From contig NZ_SZVO01000003.1 in NCBI RefSeq assembly GCF_005280585.1, forward strand, positions 372,001 to 436,000: a stretch of DNA of 64,000 bases, read 5' to 3'. The notes beneath the pieces were generated by a model that saw only the letters and a program-made list of their open reading frames with translations, was not told where the DNA came from and did not search any database. A program made the translations under genes and the position numbers. The stretch comes from Dyadobacter frigoris (GTDB lineage Bacteria; Bacteroidota; Bacteroidia; Cytophagales; Spirosomataceae). Shown here piece after piece: positions 34,911 to 43,759 of this stretch. Position 1 is the stretch's first letter. The number at the start of each line of letters is the position of its first letter.

Positions 34911-35650
34911 TTGAGTTCCTGCTTCTATTGCTAGCACATGTGTTAGCTGATTTTTATTGGCAGCCCACAGCTTGGGTTGAAGATAAAAGAGCTAAATCCT
35001 TTCGGTCCAGATATTTGTACGCTCACATAGGCGTAGTAATTATAACTTCTTACATTTTACTAGGGCATTTTCGAAACCCGATTCCTGCAATTGCTATCGG
35101 TTTGGTTCATGGAATTATCGATATTGTCAAACTTGAATTCGACAAAAAAGGAACAGCAAACTGGTTTATAGGCGACCAAATTACTCACCTCCTTACTATT
35201 GCCGTTACAGCAATTATCCTTACGAGCACCATTCCCATAGAATTTATTCATTTAAAAGACTGGTTTCACAACACGAAAATCATTGCCATTTTAACCGGAA
35301 CATTTCTTGTACTTTCACCTGTTTCTTTTCTGGTCGGTATGCTCACAAAACCTTGGCGGGATGAGCTCGACAAACTTCTACCCCACGCCGATGATAACCT
35401 CGCGAATGCTGGCCGCTGGATAGGAATGTCTGAAAGACTGCTAATATTTATTTTCGTTTTGTTAAGTCAATACTCAGCGATTGGATTTTTAATAGCCGCA
35501 AAGTCACTGTTACGTTACAATGACAAAGCAGCTGCCGGAGAAATTCCACCAACCTACATCAGCAAAAAATCTGAATACATTCTCGTGGGAACGTTAATGA
35601 GTTACACCGCAGCAATAAGTATAGCATTAGCTGCAAGATTATTTTATTAA
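34907..35650 (+). CDS. DUF3307 membrane protein
   Basis: A 247-residue protein with six to seven membrane helices. The first helix carries LLAHVLADFYWQP (residues 6-18), the DUF3307 hallmark; VHGIIDIVKLEFDKKG and FIGDQITHLLTI provide further conserved His and Asp residues inside the membrane. These resemble the metal sites of small membrane hydrolases, but no activity is known. Its ATG overlaps the SatD stop (ATGA), showing tight translational coupling. SatD plus DUF3307 pairs recur across many bacteria. A sensor-effector role is possible but unproven. Confidence 0.85.
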   Translation: MIEFLLLLLAHVLADFYWQPTAWVEDKRAKSFRSRYLYAHIGVVIITSYILLGHFRNPIPAIAIGLVHGIIDIVKLEFDKKGTANWFIGDQITHLLTIAVTAIILTSTIPIEFIHLKDWFHNTKIIAILTGTFLVLSPVSFLVGMLTKPWRDELDKLLPHADDNLANAGRWIGMSERLLIFIFVLLSQYSAIGFLIAAKSLLRYNDKAAAGEIPPTYISKKSEYILVGTLMSYTAAISIALAARLFY

Positions 35651-35722
35651 ATAATTTCATTTAGCCATTAAACCTTCTCCATTCATTCCTCTCTAAGCCT
35701 GGTATCTAAAACTTTAAAACCA

Positions 35723-36085
35723 ATGAAAAGAGGAATTATCGCCATCATAATGGCATTTGCAAGTTTTACCGCTTTCGCACAACGTGACATGGCCAAAATG
35801 ACACCGGAAGCTCGTGCAGAAAATCAGACTAAAAATTTGACCGAAACACTTGGACTTAGCGCAGATCAGCAAAAACAGGTTTACACCCTGAATTTGACCC
35901 GCGCTCAGAAAATGGAAGAAATGAGAAATTCCCAGGACACAGACAGGTCAAAAATGAGGGAATCTATGGACGCGTTCAACACGGAATTGCAAAAAGTGTT
36001 GACCCCTGAGCAGCAGGAAAAATATAAAGCCGCTATGGAAGAACGTCGGAAAAATGGCGGAATGGGCAGAGGTCCCAGAAATTAA
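35723..36085 (+). CDS. Small exported Met-rich protein (120 aa)
   Basis: Signal peptide KRGIIAIIMAFASFTAFAQ, then a helical, charged body: TKNLTETLGLSADQQKQVYTL, a Met-rich middle (KMEEMRNSQDTDRSKM) and KVLTPEQQEKYKAAMEERR, ending in a Gly/Arg tail. The L.L...Q...V...N and LTPEQQEKY patterns recall Spy/CpxP (LTXXQ) or DUF4890 periplasmic proteins, which bind misfolded proteins or metals. The match is by pattern only. It stands alone, closed by a terminator. Confidence 0.7.
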   Translation: MKRGIIAIIMAFASFTAFAQRDMAKMTPEARAENQTKNLTETLGLSADQQKQVYTLNLTRAQKMEEMRNSQDTDRSKMRESMDAFNTELQKVLTPEQQEKYKAAMEERRKNGGMGRGPRN

Positions 36086-36110
36086 TTCAGCGCACGAAAT
36101 CTGGTAAGAA

Positions 36111-36153
36111 AAAAGGTCGTAAGTTTAATAACCAAGAAAACTTATGACCTTTT
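36111..36153 (+). terminator. Terminator after the Met-rich protein gene
   Basis: AAAAGGTCGTAAGTTT pairs with AAAACTTATGACCTTTT across a ten-base loop, with one G-T pair, ending in T-rich sequence. The 260 bases between it and the CotH gene hold no recognised gene or repeat. Confidence 0.75.
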
Positions 36154-36412
36154 CAATAAAAAACATAATAATATTCTATTTAATTTTTCAAAAATTAAAA
36201 CTTACTGTTAATTTAGCATGATAATAGATTACTTACTTTACCAGATTACTTATTGACGCTCCTCTTCAATAGATACAGATACAGCACATCCAACAGTTAC
36301 TACTCCTATTTCATTTTCCGGATTTCTAAGTTGCTAAAATATCCGGTGGATATTTTCCATTAGATGGTTACTCCTATTATATCTAAATCCGCTTACCTGT
36401 ATCTCTTAACAT

Positions 36413-38752
36413 ATGCTGAATAACTATACCAAACTTTTTCTAATTTCATGGCTGCTGTTTTTATCGACACGAGCAGTCTCCCAAACTTTCACAGATAGTA
36501 ATTTACCTATTGTGATAATAAATACAGATGGCAGTGCAAGTATTGAGGATGACCCGAAAATAGGTGCCTCGATGAAAATTATTTACCGGGGAGAAGGTCA
36601 GCGAAATTATCTTACCGATCAGGCTAACACAGCCTATCTTAATTACAATGGGCGAATTGCCATCGAAATAAGAGGCTCGCTTTCCCAGACTGCCCCAAAA
36701 AAAGCCTATGGTTTTGAAACAAGAAAAGATGATAATGTCTCGAACCGAAATGTATCCCTGCTCAATATGCCAAGTGAAAACGACTGGATATTAAACGGTC
36801 TTGCCTTTGATCCCAGCCTTTTACACGATTATATAGCCAATAATTTGTCCCGAAATATTGGCCAATATGCTACAAGAACTGTTTTCTGTGAAGTAGTGCT
36901 CAATGGAGAATATAACGGATTATACCTTTTGCAGGAAAAAATAAAACAGGACGATAACCGTGTAAATATCATGGAAATGCTGACAACAGATAATGTTTCG
37001 CCAAATGTTACAGGAGGATATATTATCAAAGCTGATAAAACAACCGGTGGAGATCCGGTTGCCTTTACGATGAACGGCAATACAGGAGCAGTAGATTTCA
37101 TTAATGACACTCCGGATCCTACGGCAATAACCAGCCAACAAAAAGCTTATGTCGAATCTATATTCAGGAATCTGGAAACACAGGCCGGTGCAAATAACGC
37201 CTCCATCGCTAATGGTTTTCCTTCTATTATAGATATTCCCACATTTATTGACTATATGCTAATCAACGAGATATCCAGCTGTGTGGATGCCTATCAATAC
37301 AGTACTTATTTCCATCAGGACAGAAATGGAAAACTCAGGGCTGGTCCGGTATGGGACTTTAATTTTGGATTTGGATTAGTAAAAGAGGTCGACGACAGAT
37401 CTTCGACATCGGAATGGCAGTTTAACAATGGTACTAATGAAGGTCCGAGTTTTTTTAAACAGATCTTCGATAACCCAGAGTACAGGTGTTATATTGCCAA
37501 ACGCTGGAATGAACTTATTCAGCCCGGGCAGCCATTCAATATCGATTTGCTGGACAGCTGGATCGATTCACTTGCCGCCCAGCTGGAAGAAAGTGAAGTC
37601 AGAGAAAATCAAAAATGGAATACAATCGATAATTTCCCGAATCAGATATCATTTTTGAAATCGTTTATCCGGGCCAGAAGTGCATGGATTACTACTAACA
37701 TTGCCTCATCTTCCACTTGTAGTTTCCCCACTCCTCCCGGACTTGTGATCAATGAAATCATGTACAATCCAAAAGGAACCGCCGATAATGCGAGTAATGA
37801 TCTTGAATTTATTGAAATAAAAAATAAGAGTAATTCATCTATCGATCTCACAGGAATCTATTTTTCAGGACTTGGACTTTCCTATCAGTTCCCGGAGAGC
37901 AGTACATTGGCAGGAGATGGCATTTTGGTACTAGCGAGTAACTCAGCAAAATTCAACACGGTTTATGGCAAGACTGCTTTCGGGCAATATACTAGAAACC
38001 TTTCCAATAAATCACAAAAACTTGTTTTATCGGATGCTTTTGGAAATACCATTGACGTTGTTGAATATCTTGACAATACGCCGTGGCCCAGTTCTGCAGA
38101 CGGAGGTGGGAAATCACTGGAACTTAAAGAAGTAAATCTCAACAATAGCCTGGCAAGTAACTGGCAAGCCAGTGCGGCAGATAACGGCTCTCCCGGTTTA
38201 AACAACAGCACAACGCCATTGCCTGTTACCATTATCAATTTTAACGGAATAGCGGAAGCAAAAAGTGTAGTACTTAACTGGGAAATTGCTGCCGAGGTTA
38301 ATGTAGATAAATACATTGTGGAGATAAGCAGAAACGGGAAAAATTTCTCTGCTATTGGCACGGTAAAAGCAAGTAATGATACCAAATACAGTTTTATCCA
38401 CAAGGAACCTGCTTCCGGAACAAATTATTATCGACTGCGCCCGGTTGATATGGATAATAGTTTTGCTTTCAGCAGAATAATCTCTGTTTTTGTTCAAAAT
38501 GGTAATGATATTGTGTTTTATCCTAATCCGGCAAGTACTGTACTGACCATTGATATGAAACAAATTCCGGTTAATAAACAGATTACAATGAATGTGATTG
38601 ACATGTACGGCAGGGTAATTTTAAAGAAGAAATTTACAAATTCCGGACAAAATGAATTTATTGATACATCAAAAATGGGCACAGGCAGATATGTACTTCA
38701 GATCGAATCAGATCAGGGAGTGATTCCTAAGTTTATTGAGATAATCAGGTAA
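36413..38752 (+). CDS. CotH-kinase-like protein with lamin-tail and T9SS sorting domains
   Basis: A 779-residue secreted protein. A signal peptide (LFLISWLLFLSTRAVS) precedes a CotH kinase-like domain (about residues 30-430; IEIRGSLSQTAPKKAYGFET, LLQEKIKQDDNRVN, PVWDFNFGFG). A lamin-tail domain (about 440-580; LVINEIMYNPKGTADN, LEFIEIKNKS) follows, then a fibronectin-like region (about 590-690) and a C-terminal T9SS type A module (IVFYPNPAS...). Type IX sorting sends it to the cell surface or medium. CotH domains are linked to protein phosphorylation in spore coats; function in Bacteroidota is unknown, though carbohydrate or matrix roles are discussed. It stands alone. Confidence 0.88.
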   Translation: MLNNYTKLFLISWLLFLSTRAVSQTFTDSNLPIVIINTDGSASIEDDPKIGASMKIIYRGEGQRNYLTDQANTAYLNYNGRIAIEIRGSLSQTAPKKAYGFETRKDDNVSNRNVSLLNMPSENDWILNGLAFDPSLLHDYIANNLSRNIGQYATRTVFCEVVLNGEYNGLYLLQEKIKQDDNRVNIMEMLTTDNVSPNVTGGYIIKADKTTGGDPVAFTMNGNTGAVDFINDTPDPTAITSQQKAYVESIFRNLETQAGANNASIANGFPSIIDIPTFIDYMLINEISSCVDAYQYSTYFHQDRNGKLRAGPVWDFNFGFGLVKEVDDRSSTSEWQFNNGTNEGPSFFKQIFDNPEYRCYIAKRWNELIQPGQPFNIDLLDSWIDSLAAQLEESEVRENQKWNTIDNFPNQISFLKSFIRARSAWITTNIASSSTCSFPTPPGLVINEIMYNPKGTADNASNDLEFIEIKNKSNSSIDLTGIYFSGLGLSYQFPESSTLAGDGILVLASNSAKFNTVYGKTAFGQYTRNLSNKSQKLVLSDAFGNTIDVVEYLDNTPWPSSADGGGKSLELKEVNLNNSLASNWQASAADNGSPGLNNSTTPLPVTIINFNGIAEAKSVVLNWEIAAEVNVDKYIVEISRNGKNFSAIGTVKASNDTKYSFIHKEPASGTNYYRLRPVDMDNSFAFSRIISVFVQNGNDIVFYPNPASTVLTIDMKQIPVNKQITMNVIDMYGRVILKKKFTNSGQNEFIDTSKMGTGRYVLQIESDQGVIPKFIEIIR

Positions 38753-38772
38753 TATTAACAATAGTTAAAAGT

Positions 38773-38809
38773 AAAAAAGAGCATAGCCGATTGGCCATGC
38801 TCTTTTTTT
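38773..38809. terminator. Two-way terminator between cotH-like and prfC genes
   Basis: AAAAAGAGCAT...GCC and GGC...ATGCTCTTTTTT pair around GATT with one mismatch. An A-run precedes it and a T-run follows, so it works for the plus-strand CotH gene and the minus-strand prfC gene. Confidence 0.85.
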
Positions 38810-38841
38810 ACTTTTTAAAACGATATAATTAATACCAAAAG

Positions 38842-40437
38842 CTACAATGCAACTTCCGTCTTAAACTCAGACGTAAAATGGAAATGTATTTTCGGATTAT
38901 TTTCACGGTTCATACGGATCATCCAGTCTGATTCAGCAAAGAAAACCGGATTACGGTCTTTGTCAAATGCAATCTGGTTACCTTTCAAACGGATAAATTC
39001 ATCCATCGCGGGTTTTTCGTCCGCTGTAAGCCAGCAGGCGCGCGTGATGTTCATTGGAACCCAGCGGCACTTTGCACCATATTCATGTTCCAAACGGTAT
39101 TGAATTACATCAAATTGCAGCTCTCCCACCGTTCCCACAACTTTACGATTTCCAAGATCAAGATTAAACAACTGCGCAACACCTTCATCGGTAAGCTGTT
39201 GAATTCCTTTTTCCAATTGTTTCGATTTCATTGGATCCAGATTGATCAATTCCTTGAAAATCTCCGGAGAGAAACTTGGGATACCAGCAAAATTGAGATT
39301 TTCTCCTTCTGTTAAAGTATCGCCGATTTTGAAGTTTCCTGTATCATAAAGTCCGACAACATCGCCCGGAAAACCTTCGTCCATCACGCTTTTATCTGAG
39401 GCCATAAAGGTAAACGGGCTCGCAAAACGGACATCTTTATTCAGCCTGACGTGGTGATAAAAAGTTCTTCGTTCAAATTTACCAGAACAAATCCTCAAAA
39501 ACGCGATACGGTCGCGGTGACGCGGATCAAGGTTTGCATGTATTTTAAATATAAACCCACTGAATTTAGATTCTGTCGGTTCTACTTCTCTAACATCTGT
39601 TGCACGTGGCTGAGGAAGCGGAGAAATCTCACAGAAAGTATCCAGCAATTCTTTTATACCAAAGTTATTGATCGCACTGCCAAAGAAAACCGGGGCCAAC
39701 TCTCCTTTTGCATAAGCTTCATTGGAAAATTCATCATAAACACCCTCAACCAGTTCCACATCTTCGGTTAGCTGGATAGCATCTTTTAAGCCGAGCAGTT
39801 CTTCCAGTTTATCGTCACCAAGATTAATTTCGACAACGTTACTTTCAATTTTTGTTTTATTGATCTTAAAGAAATACAATTTCTCTTCAAACAAACTGTA
39901 TACGCCTTTAAAATCAGCACCCATATTGATCGGCCATGTAAGCGGACGAACACGAATTCCTAATTTTGTTTCCAGCTCGTCCAGCAATTCAAACGGATTG
40001 CGGCCTTCCCTATCCAGTTTATTTACAAAAACGATAACCGGAGTATTGCGCATCCGGCAAACTTCCATAAGCCTTTCCGTTTGCTCTTCAACCCCTTTCA
40101 CACAGTCAATAACAAGAATAACGCTATCGACAGCGGTTAACGTCCGGTATGTATCCTCTGCAAAATCCTTGTGACCAGGTGTATCAAGAATATTAATCAG
40201 CAGGTCGCGGTATTCAAAAGTCATTACCGAAGTAGCTACCGAAATACCACGCTGCTTCTCAATTTCCATGAAATCGGAAGTTGCCGTTTTTTTAATTTTA
40301 TTCGATTTAACCGCACCGGCAGTTTGAATAGCTCCTCCAAAAAGAAGAAGTTTTTCAGTTAATGTTGTTTTTCCGGCATCCGGGTGACTAATGATCGCGA
40401 AGGTTCGCCGTTTTTTTATTTCTTCTATATTACTCAT
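38842..40437 (-). CDS. prfC: Peptide chain release factor 3
   Basis: A 531-residue GTPase that recycles RF1/RF2 from the ribosome after peptide release. GTP-binding landmarks are [15 protein letters not shown] (P-loop, residues 17-31), [12 protein letters not shown] (switch I), DTPGHKDF (G3) and NKLDREGR (G4). Domain II follows ([17 protein letters not shown]), then domain III with [21 protein letters not shown]. The length and motifs are typical of RF3 rather than EF-G. It stands alone. Confidence 0.96.
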   Translation of the reverse strand: MSNIEEIKKRRTFAIISHPDAGKTTLTEKLLLFGGAIQTAGAVKSNKIKKTATSDFMEIEKQRGISVATSVMTFEYRDLLINILDTPGHKDFAEDTYRTLTAVDSVILVIDCVKGVEEQTERLMEVCRMRNTPVIVFVNKLDREGRNPFELLDELETKLGIRVRPLTWPINMGADFKGVYSLFEEKLYFFKINKTKIESNVVEINLGDDKLEELLGLKDAIQLTEDVELVEGVYDEFSNEAYAKGELAPVFFGSAINNFGIKELLDTFCEISPLPQPRATDVREVEPTESKFSGFIFKIHANLDPRHRDRIAFLRICSGKFERRTFYHHVRLNKDVRFASPFTFMASDKSVMDEGFPGDVVGLYDTGNFKIGDTLTEGENLNFAGIPSFSPEIFKELINLDPMKSKQLEKGIQQLTDEGVAQLFNLDLGNRKVVGTVGELQFDVIQYRLEHEYGAKCRWVPMNITRACWLTADEKPAMDEFIRLKGNQIAFDKDRNPVFFAESDWMIRMNRENNPKIHFHFTSEFKTEVAL

Positions 40438-40579
40438 TACGATATTTTATAATCCGCAATTTTGCTGTAACAGTCTGTAAAACTGAATTTTACATTTCTA
40501 AAATTCAAATAAAATGCTGAACAAGACGGATACTAAAGGATTCCTTTTCTTGAAAATTTCCACAAAGATACAAATAAAC

Positions 40580-40606
40580 ATAGCCGCCCCTATCCGGAGC
40601 GGCTAT
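40580..40606 (-). terminator. Terminator of the ppa gene
   Basis: ATAGCCGC at 40,580-40,587 pairs with GCGGCTAT at 40,599-40,606, extended inside by the CC/GG pair. It lies about 75 bases after the ppa stop on the minus strand and is followed by a T-containing AT stretch. Confidence 0.55.
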
Positions 40607-40680
40607 ATTATTAACTGTCAGTCAGCTTGATCCCTGGATTCAATACCGACCTTCGTCATTACCTGGGGTAACGGTGGTAT

Positions 40681-41292
40681 TCAGTAGAAAGAATCTTTGT
40701 AATCTTCAACAGAAGTCATGATCACTTCATGCGCTTCTTCACGGCCGTACACATTCGTGATTTCGATATGTGCTTTTTCGCCAGGAAGGTTTTTGTAAGT
40801 AAGGAAATAGTGTTTCAAACGCTCAACGATACCTGCCGGCAATTCGCTGATATCTGAATAAGCACCATAAACTTCGTCACCTTTCAAAACTGAAATGATT
40901 TTATCATCCGCTTCACCGCCATCAATCAGGCGAATTCCCCCGATTGGTTTTGCCTGGCAGGTGATATCACCATGAGAGATAATTTTTTCACACAAAACAA
41001 TAATATCCAGCGCATCACCATCACCTTCTGTAACGTCTCTTCCTGATCTTTCACGAGCCAGCGCAGCGATTTTATCCGAGCAATAAGTCTTTGGGATAAA
41101 GCCGTAAAGTGCCGGAACAATATTGGAATATTTTTGTGGACGGTCAATTTTCAAATAACCGGTCTGTTTGTCAATTTCGTATTTAACGGTATCCGTAGGA
41201 ACGATTTCAATAAATGCAGTTACAAGATCCGGTGCATTTTCTCCCATCGGAATTCCGTGCCAGGGATGGGCTTTGTGTACGTTTGCGTTCAT
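40681..41292 (-). CDS. ppa: Inorganic pyrophosphatase
   Basis: A 203-residue soluble family I pyrophosphatase, hydrolysing PPi to phosphate with Mg2+. EIDKQTGYLKIDRPQ and VPALYGFIPKTYC lead to the signature DGDALDIIVLCE, where D.D..D binds metal (Ala replaces the usual Pro). KGDEVYGAYSDI and the HYFLTYKNLPG helix follow. The frame lacks the short N-terminal EIPKGS block of E. coli PPase but has VTAFIEIVPTDTVKYEID in its place. It lies 49 bases downstream of the GT2 gene and may be co-transcribed with it. Confidence 0.9.
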   Translation of the reverse strand: MNANVHKAHPWHGIPMGENAPDLVTAFIEIVPTDTVKYEIDKQTGYLKIDRPQKYSNIVPALYGFIPKTYCSDKIAALARERSGRDVTEGDGDALDIIVLCEKIISHGDITCQAKPIGGIRLIDGGEADDKIISVLKGDEVYGAYSDISELPAGIVERLKHYFLTYKNLPGEKAHIEITNVYGREEAHEVIMTSVEDYKDSFY

Positions 41293-41341
41293 TATAAGGT
41301 AATAGGTATATGATCTTATTTAATTATCTAATCTCTCTTTT

Positions 41342-42316
41342 TTATTCTCCCGCTTTTTCCGAAATCAGATAATCACCTGACTTTGATATAGATTGTTTTA
41401 CAAAAAGTTCTCCAAGAAACCCGGCCAGAAACAATTGTGATCCTACCATGATTGCTACAAGGGCAAGAAAAAACAAAGGATTTTCTGTTACATTCCGGTA
41501 TTGCTCGTGAGAAATGTAAATTTTATAGATTTTGGTCCCCAGCAGCCAGAAAGCAATAAGGCTTCCAAGAAAAAACATAAGCGTTCCAAGACTGCCAAAT
41601 AAATGCATCGGACGCCGTCCAAATTTATTGACGAAAGCTATTGAAAGCAAATCCAGAAAGCCAAAAACAAACCTTTCAAGGCCAAATTTTGTGTAACCGT
41701 ATTTTCTTGCCTGATGCTGGACTACCTTTTCTCCGATTTTACTAAAACCGTTCCATTTGGCAATAACGGGAATATACCGGTGCATTTCCCCATAAATGGT
41801 AACATTTTTAACAACCTCTTTCCGGTACGCTTTCAAACCACAATTAAAATCATGCAACTCCACGCCGGAAATCCCGCGTGTTGCAGCATTGAATATTTTG
41901 GTAGGAATTGTCTTCGTAATCGGGTCGTATCTTTTCTTTTTCCAACCTGAAACCAGATCGTAACGATCTTCCTTGATCATCCGGTAAAGCTCCGGAATTT
42001 CATCCGGGCTGTCCTGCAGATCGGCATCCATCGTAATGATCACATCACCACGCGCTGCCTGAAAACCAGTTTGCAAAGCAGCCGTTTTTCCATAGTTACG
42101 AACAAAACGGTGTCCCTTGATATTTGGGTTTTTCAGAGATAAATCTACAATAACATCCCAGGAACGGTCTTTACTGCCGTCGTCGATGAACAGCACTTCG
42201 TAAGTAAAATTATTTTCATTCATCACGCGCGCAATCCACTCGCTAAGCTCTGGCAAAGACTCCTCTTCATTGAAAAGCGGGATAACAACGGATATCTGAA
42301 TTGCTGAATTGGTCAT
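41342..42316 (-). CDS. GT2 glycosyltransferase, polyprenyl-phosphate type
   Basis: A 324-residue protein. The GT-A domain shows VVIPLFNEEESLPEL at the start, FIDDGSKDRSW and the DADLQDSP metal site; FNCGLKAYRKEV marks the acceptor region. Two C-terminal helices (about residues 230-255 and 270-305) place it in the dolichyl/undecaprenyl-phosphate sugar transferase group (DPM1/ArnC-like), which loads a sugar on a lipid carrier at the membrane. The sugar is unknown. It is followed by ppa, which would remove any PPi made in the same pathway. Confidence 0.9.
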   Translation of the reverse strand: MTNSAIQISVVIPLFNEEESLPELSEWIARVMNENNFTYEVLFIDDGSKDRSWDVIVDLSLKNPNIKGHRFVRNYGKTAALQTGFQAARGDVIITMDADLQDSPDEIPELYRMIKEDRYDLVSGWKKKRYDPITKTIPTKIFNAATRGISGVELHDFNCGLKAYRKEVVKNVTIYGEMHRYIPVIAKWNGFSKIGEKVVQHQARKYGYTKFGLERFVFGFLDLLSIAFVNKFGRRPMHLFGSLGTLMFFLGSLIAFWLLGTKIYKIYISHEQYRNVTENPLFFLALVAIMVGSQLFLAGFLGELFVKQSISKSGDYLISEKAGE

Positions 42317-42379
42317 GAATAAAGTACTGGGATGTTACCTCACATCCATATTTTGGTGCAAAGTTCGTGTTTTTCCTGA

Positions 42380-43102
42380 TCAAAATTGTAAATAATACTC
42401 CTTCAATAATTTTTCAAACTCAGAATGATAGGTTTTGCCATCCTCTTCGTAGATAAATAATTCAGAGTCTAACGGCCTGTAATCAGCCATTTCACTAAGT
42501 TTAAAACTCATCAGTTTCCGAAAAGGTTTCTTTCCTTTTTGATGATACAAAGTTAGTTGACGATATAAAATCCAATCTGATTTCTCCGCAAGATCCTGAA
42601 ATACAACCCCTTCGTCAATGGGAAGGAGAACATTCCAGACACCATTGGGCAGTAATAATCTTTTCACAGCAATCAGTAAATCCTCAAACGAAAGTGAATC
42701 AGCATGATGCGCCAGGTTTATTTTTGCGTCCGGCGATTTTAAATCAGATTGAAAAAAAGGTGGATTTGTAATAATACAATCAAACTTTTCATCGGGCAAA
42801 AAGTCCTGGATAGCACCTTTGGAAACCGAAATCTGACTTTGAAAAGGACTTTCTTCAATATTTTCGGTTGCCTGAAAAAAGGCTTCTTCATCCAGTTCAA
42901 CTGCACTTATTTCCGCGATTCTATTTCGCTGGGCAACCATCAATGATAACAATCCGGTACCTGCGCCTATATCCAGAATTCTTTCGGCATTTTCAACATC
43001 CGCCCACGCACCAAAAACACAGGCATCCGTGCAGACTTTCATCGCACTTTTATCCTGATTGATAGTAAACTGTTTGAATTTGAAAAATGAATTTCTGGCC
43101 AT
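42380..43102 (-). CDS. trmN6: tRNA1(Val) adenine-37 N6-methyltransferase-like
   Basis: A 240-residue SAM-dependent methyltransferase. The start KFKQFTINQDKSAMKVCTDA and the SAM motif ILDIGAGTGLLSLMVAQ (residues 42-58) are followed by the NPPFF catalytic motif near 117 (IITNPPFFQSD), as in YfiC/TrmN6. It modifies A37 of tRNA-Val in E. coli. The assignment rests on motif and length; related N6-methyltransferases share NPPF. It forms a tight run with the RNase H and pepT genes (9-10 base gaps). Confidence 0.88.
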   Translation of the reverse strand: MARNSFFKFKQFTINQDKSAMKVCTDACVFGAWADVENAERILDIGAGTGLLSLMVAQRNRIAEISAVELDEEAFFQATENIEESPFQSQISVSKGAIQDFLPDEKFDCIITNPPFFQSDLKSPDAKINLAHHADSLSFEDLLIAVKRLLLPNGVWNVLLPIDEGVVFQDLAEKSDWILYRQLTLYHQKGKKPFRKLMSFKLSEMADYRPLDSELFIYEEDGKTYHSEFEKLLKEYYLQF

Positions 43103-43111
43103 GAAATGATT

Positions 43112-43750
43112 TTATTTTCTTCCAAAATCTGCCGGATTTTCACCCCAGTATTCTGTTTCCCATTTCAGGATTTTGTTCGGATAGGTATTGCTTGCCAACC
43201 ATCTTTCCGCTCTTTGAAGCATTTCAAAAACCGGCTTGTTTCTTGGTGTTAATTGCAATTTTGTATTTGCATGTTTCTTTTTGATCCAGCTAATGGCCGT
43301 TCTGGAATCTGAATAAATCGGAATTTCACTGTTATTTTTTTGCAGATAAGCTAATCCGTGCACAATTGCCAGAAACTCTCCGATATTGTTGGTAGCATCT
43401 TTAAAAGGGCCTTGTAAAAAAATCCTTTCTCCCGTTTGCAAATAAGTACCCTGATATTCCATATCGCCGGAAGCAGTATTCCAGGCTGCATCAACAGCAA
43501 TGGCGTTTTTTATGGGCTGACCAATATTGGCCGGGGCTATTTTTGCAACAACTTTTGCAGCGTTTTCTTTTTTCTGAACATACTCCCAATAATTCCGCTG
43601 AATCGCAGTTTCTGCTTCCTGTATTGAGTCAAAAGATTTGTAACGGGCATCTTCAAAACCCTTGATTTGCGCCTCACATTCTTTCCAATCGGTAAACACA
43701 CCTGTTTGTCTACCTTGCCACACTACATAAAATTTTGTCTTTTTTGCCAT
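43112..43750 (-). CDS. Ribonuclease H with N-terminal RNA-binding (viroplasmin) domain
   Basis: A 212-residue protein with an RNase HI N-terminal viroplasmin domain (KFYVVWQGRQTGVFTDW, residues 5-21, to about 45) and a C-terminal RNase H fold. Active-site acids are Asp (AVDAAWN), Glu (NIGEFLAIVHG), Asp (IYSDSRTAISW) and a late Asp (GENPADFGRK). It degrades the RNA of RNA:DNA hybrids. A basic linker at 55-75 joins the two parts. It is co-oriented with trmN6 and pepT at 9-base spacing. Confidence 0.9.
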   Translation of the reverse strand: MAKKTKFYVVWQGRQTGVFTDWKECEAQIKGFEDARYKSFDSIQEAETAIQRNYWEYVQKKENAAKVVAKIAPANIGQPIKNAIAVDAAWNTASGDMEYQGTYLQTGERIFLQGPFKDATNNIGEFLAIVHGLAYLQKNNSEIPIYSDSRTAISWIKKKHANTKLQLTPRNKPVFEMLQRAERWLASNTYPNKILKWETEYWGENPADFGRK

Positions 43751-43759
43751 TATTACAAA

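Noticed and set aside
40681..41292. Ala for Pro in the pyrophosphatase signature as a sign of inactivity
   Set aside because: The three metal-binding Asp residues are intact and Ala at this place is tolerable; the enzyme is probably active.
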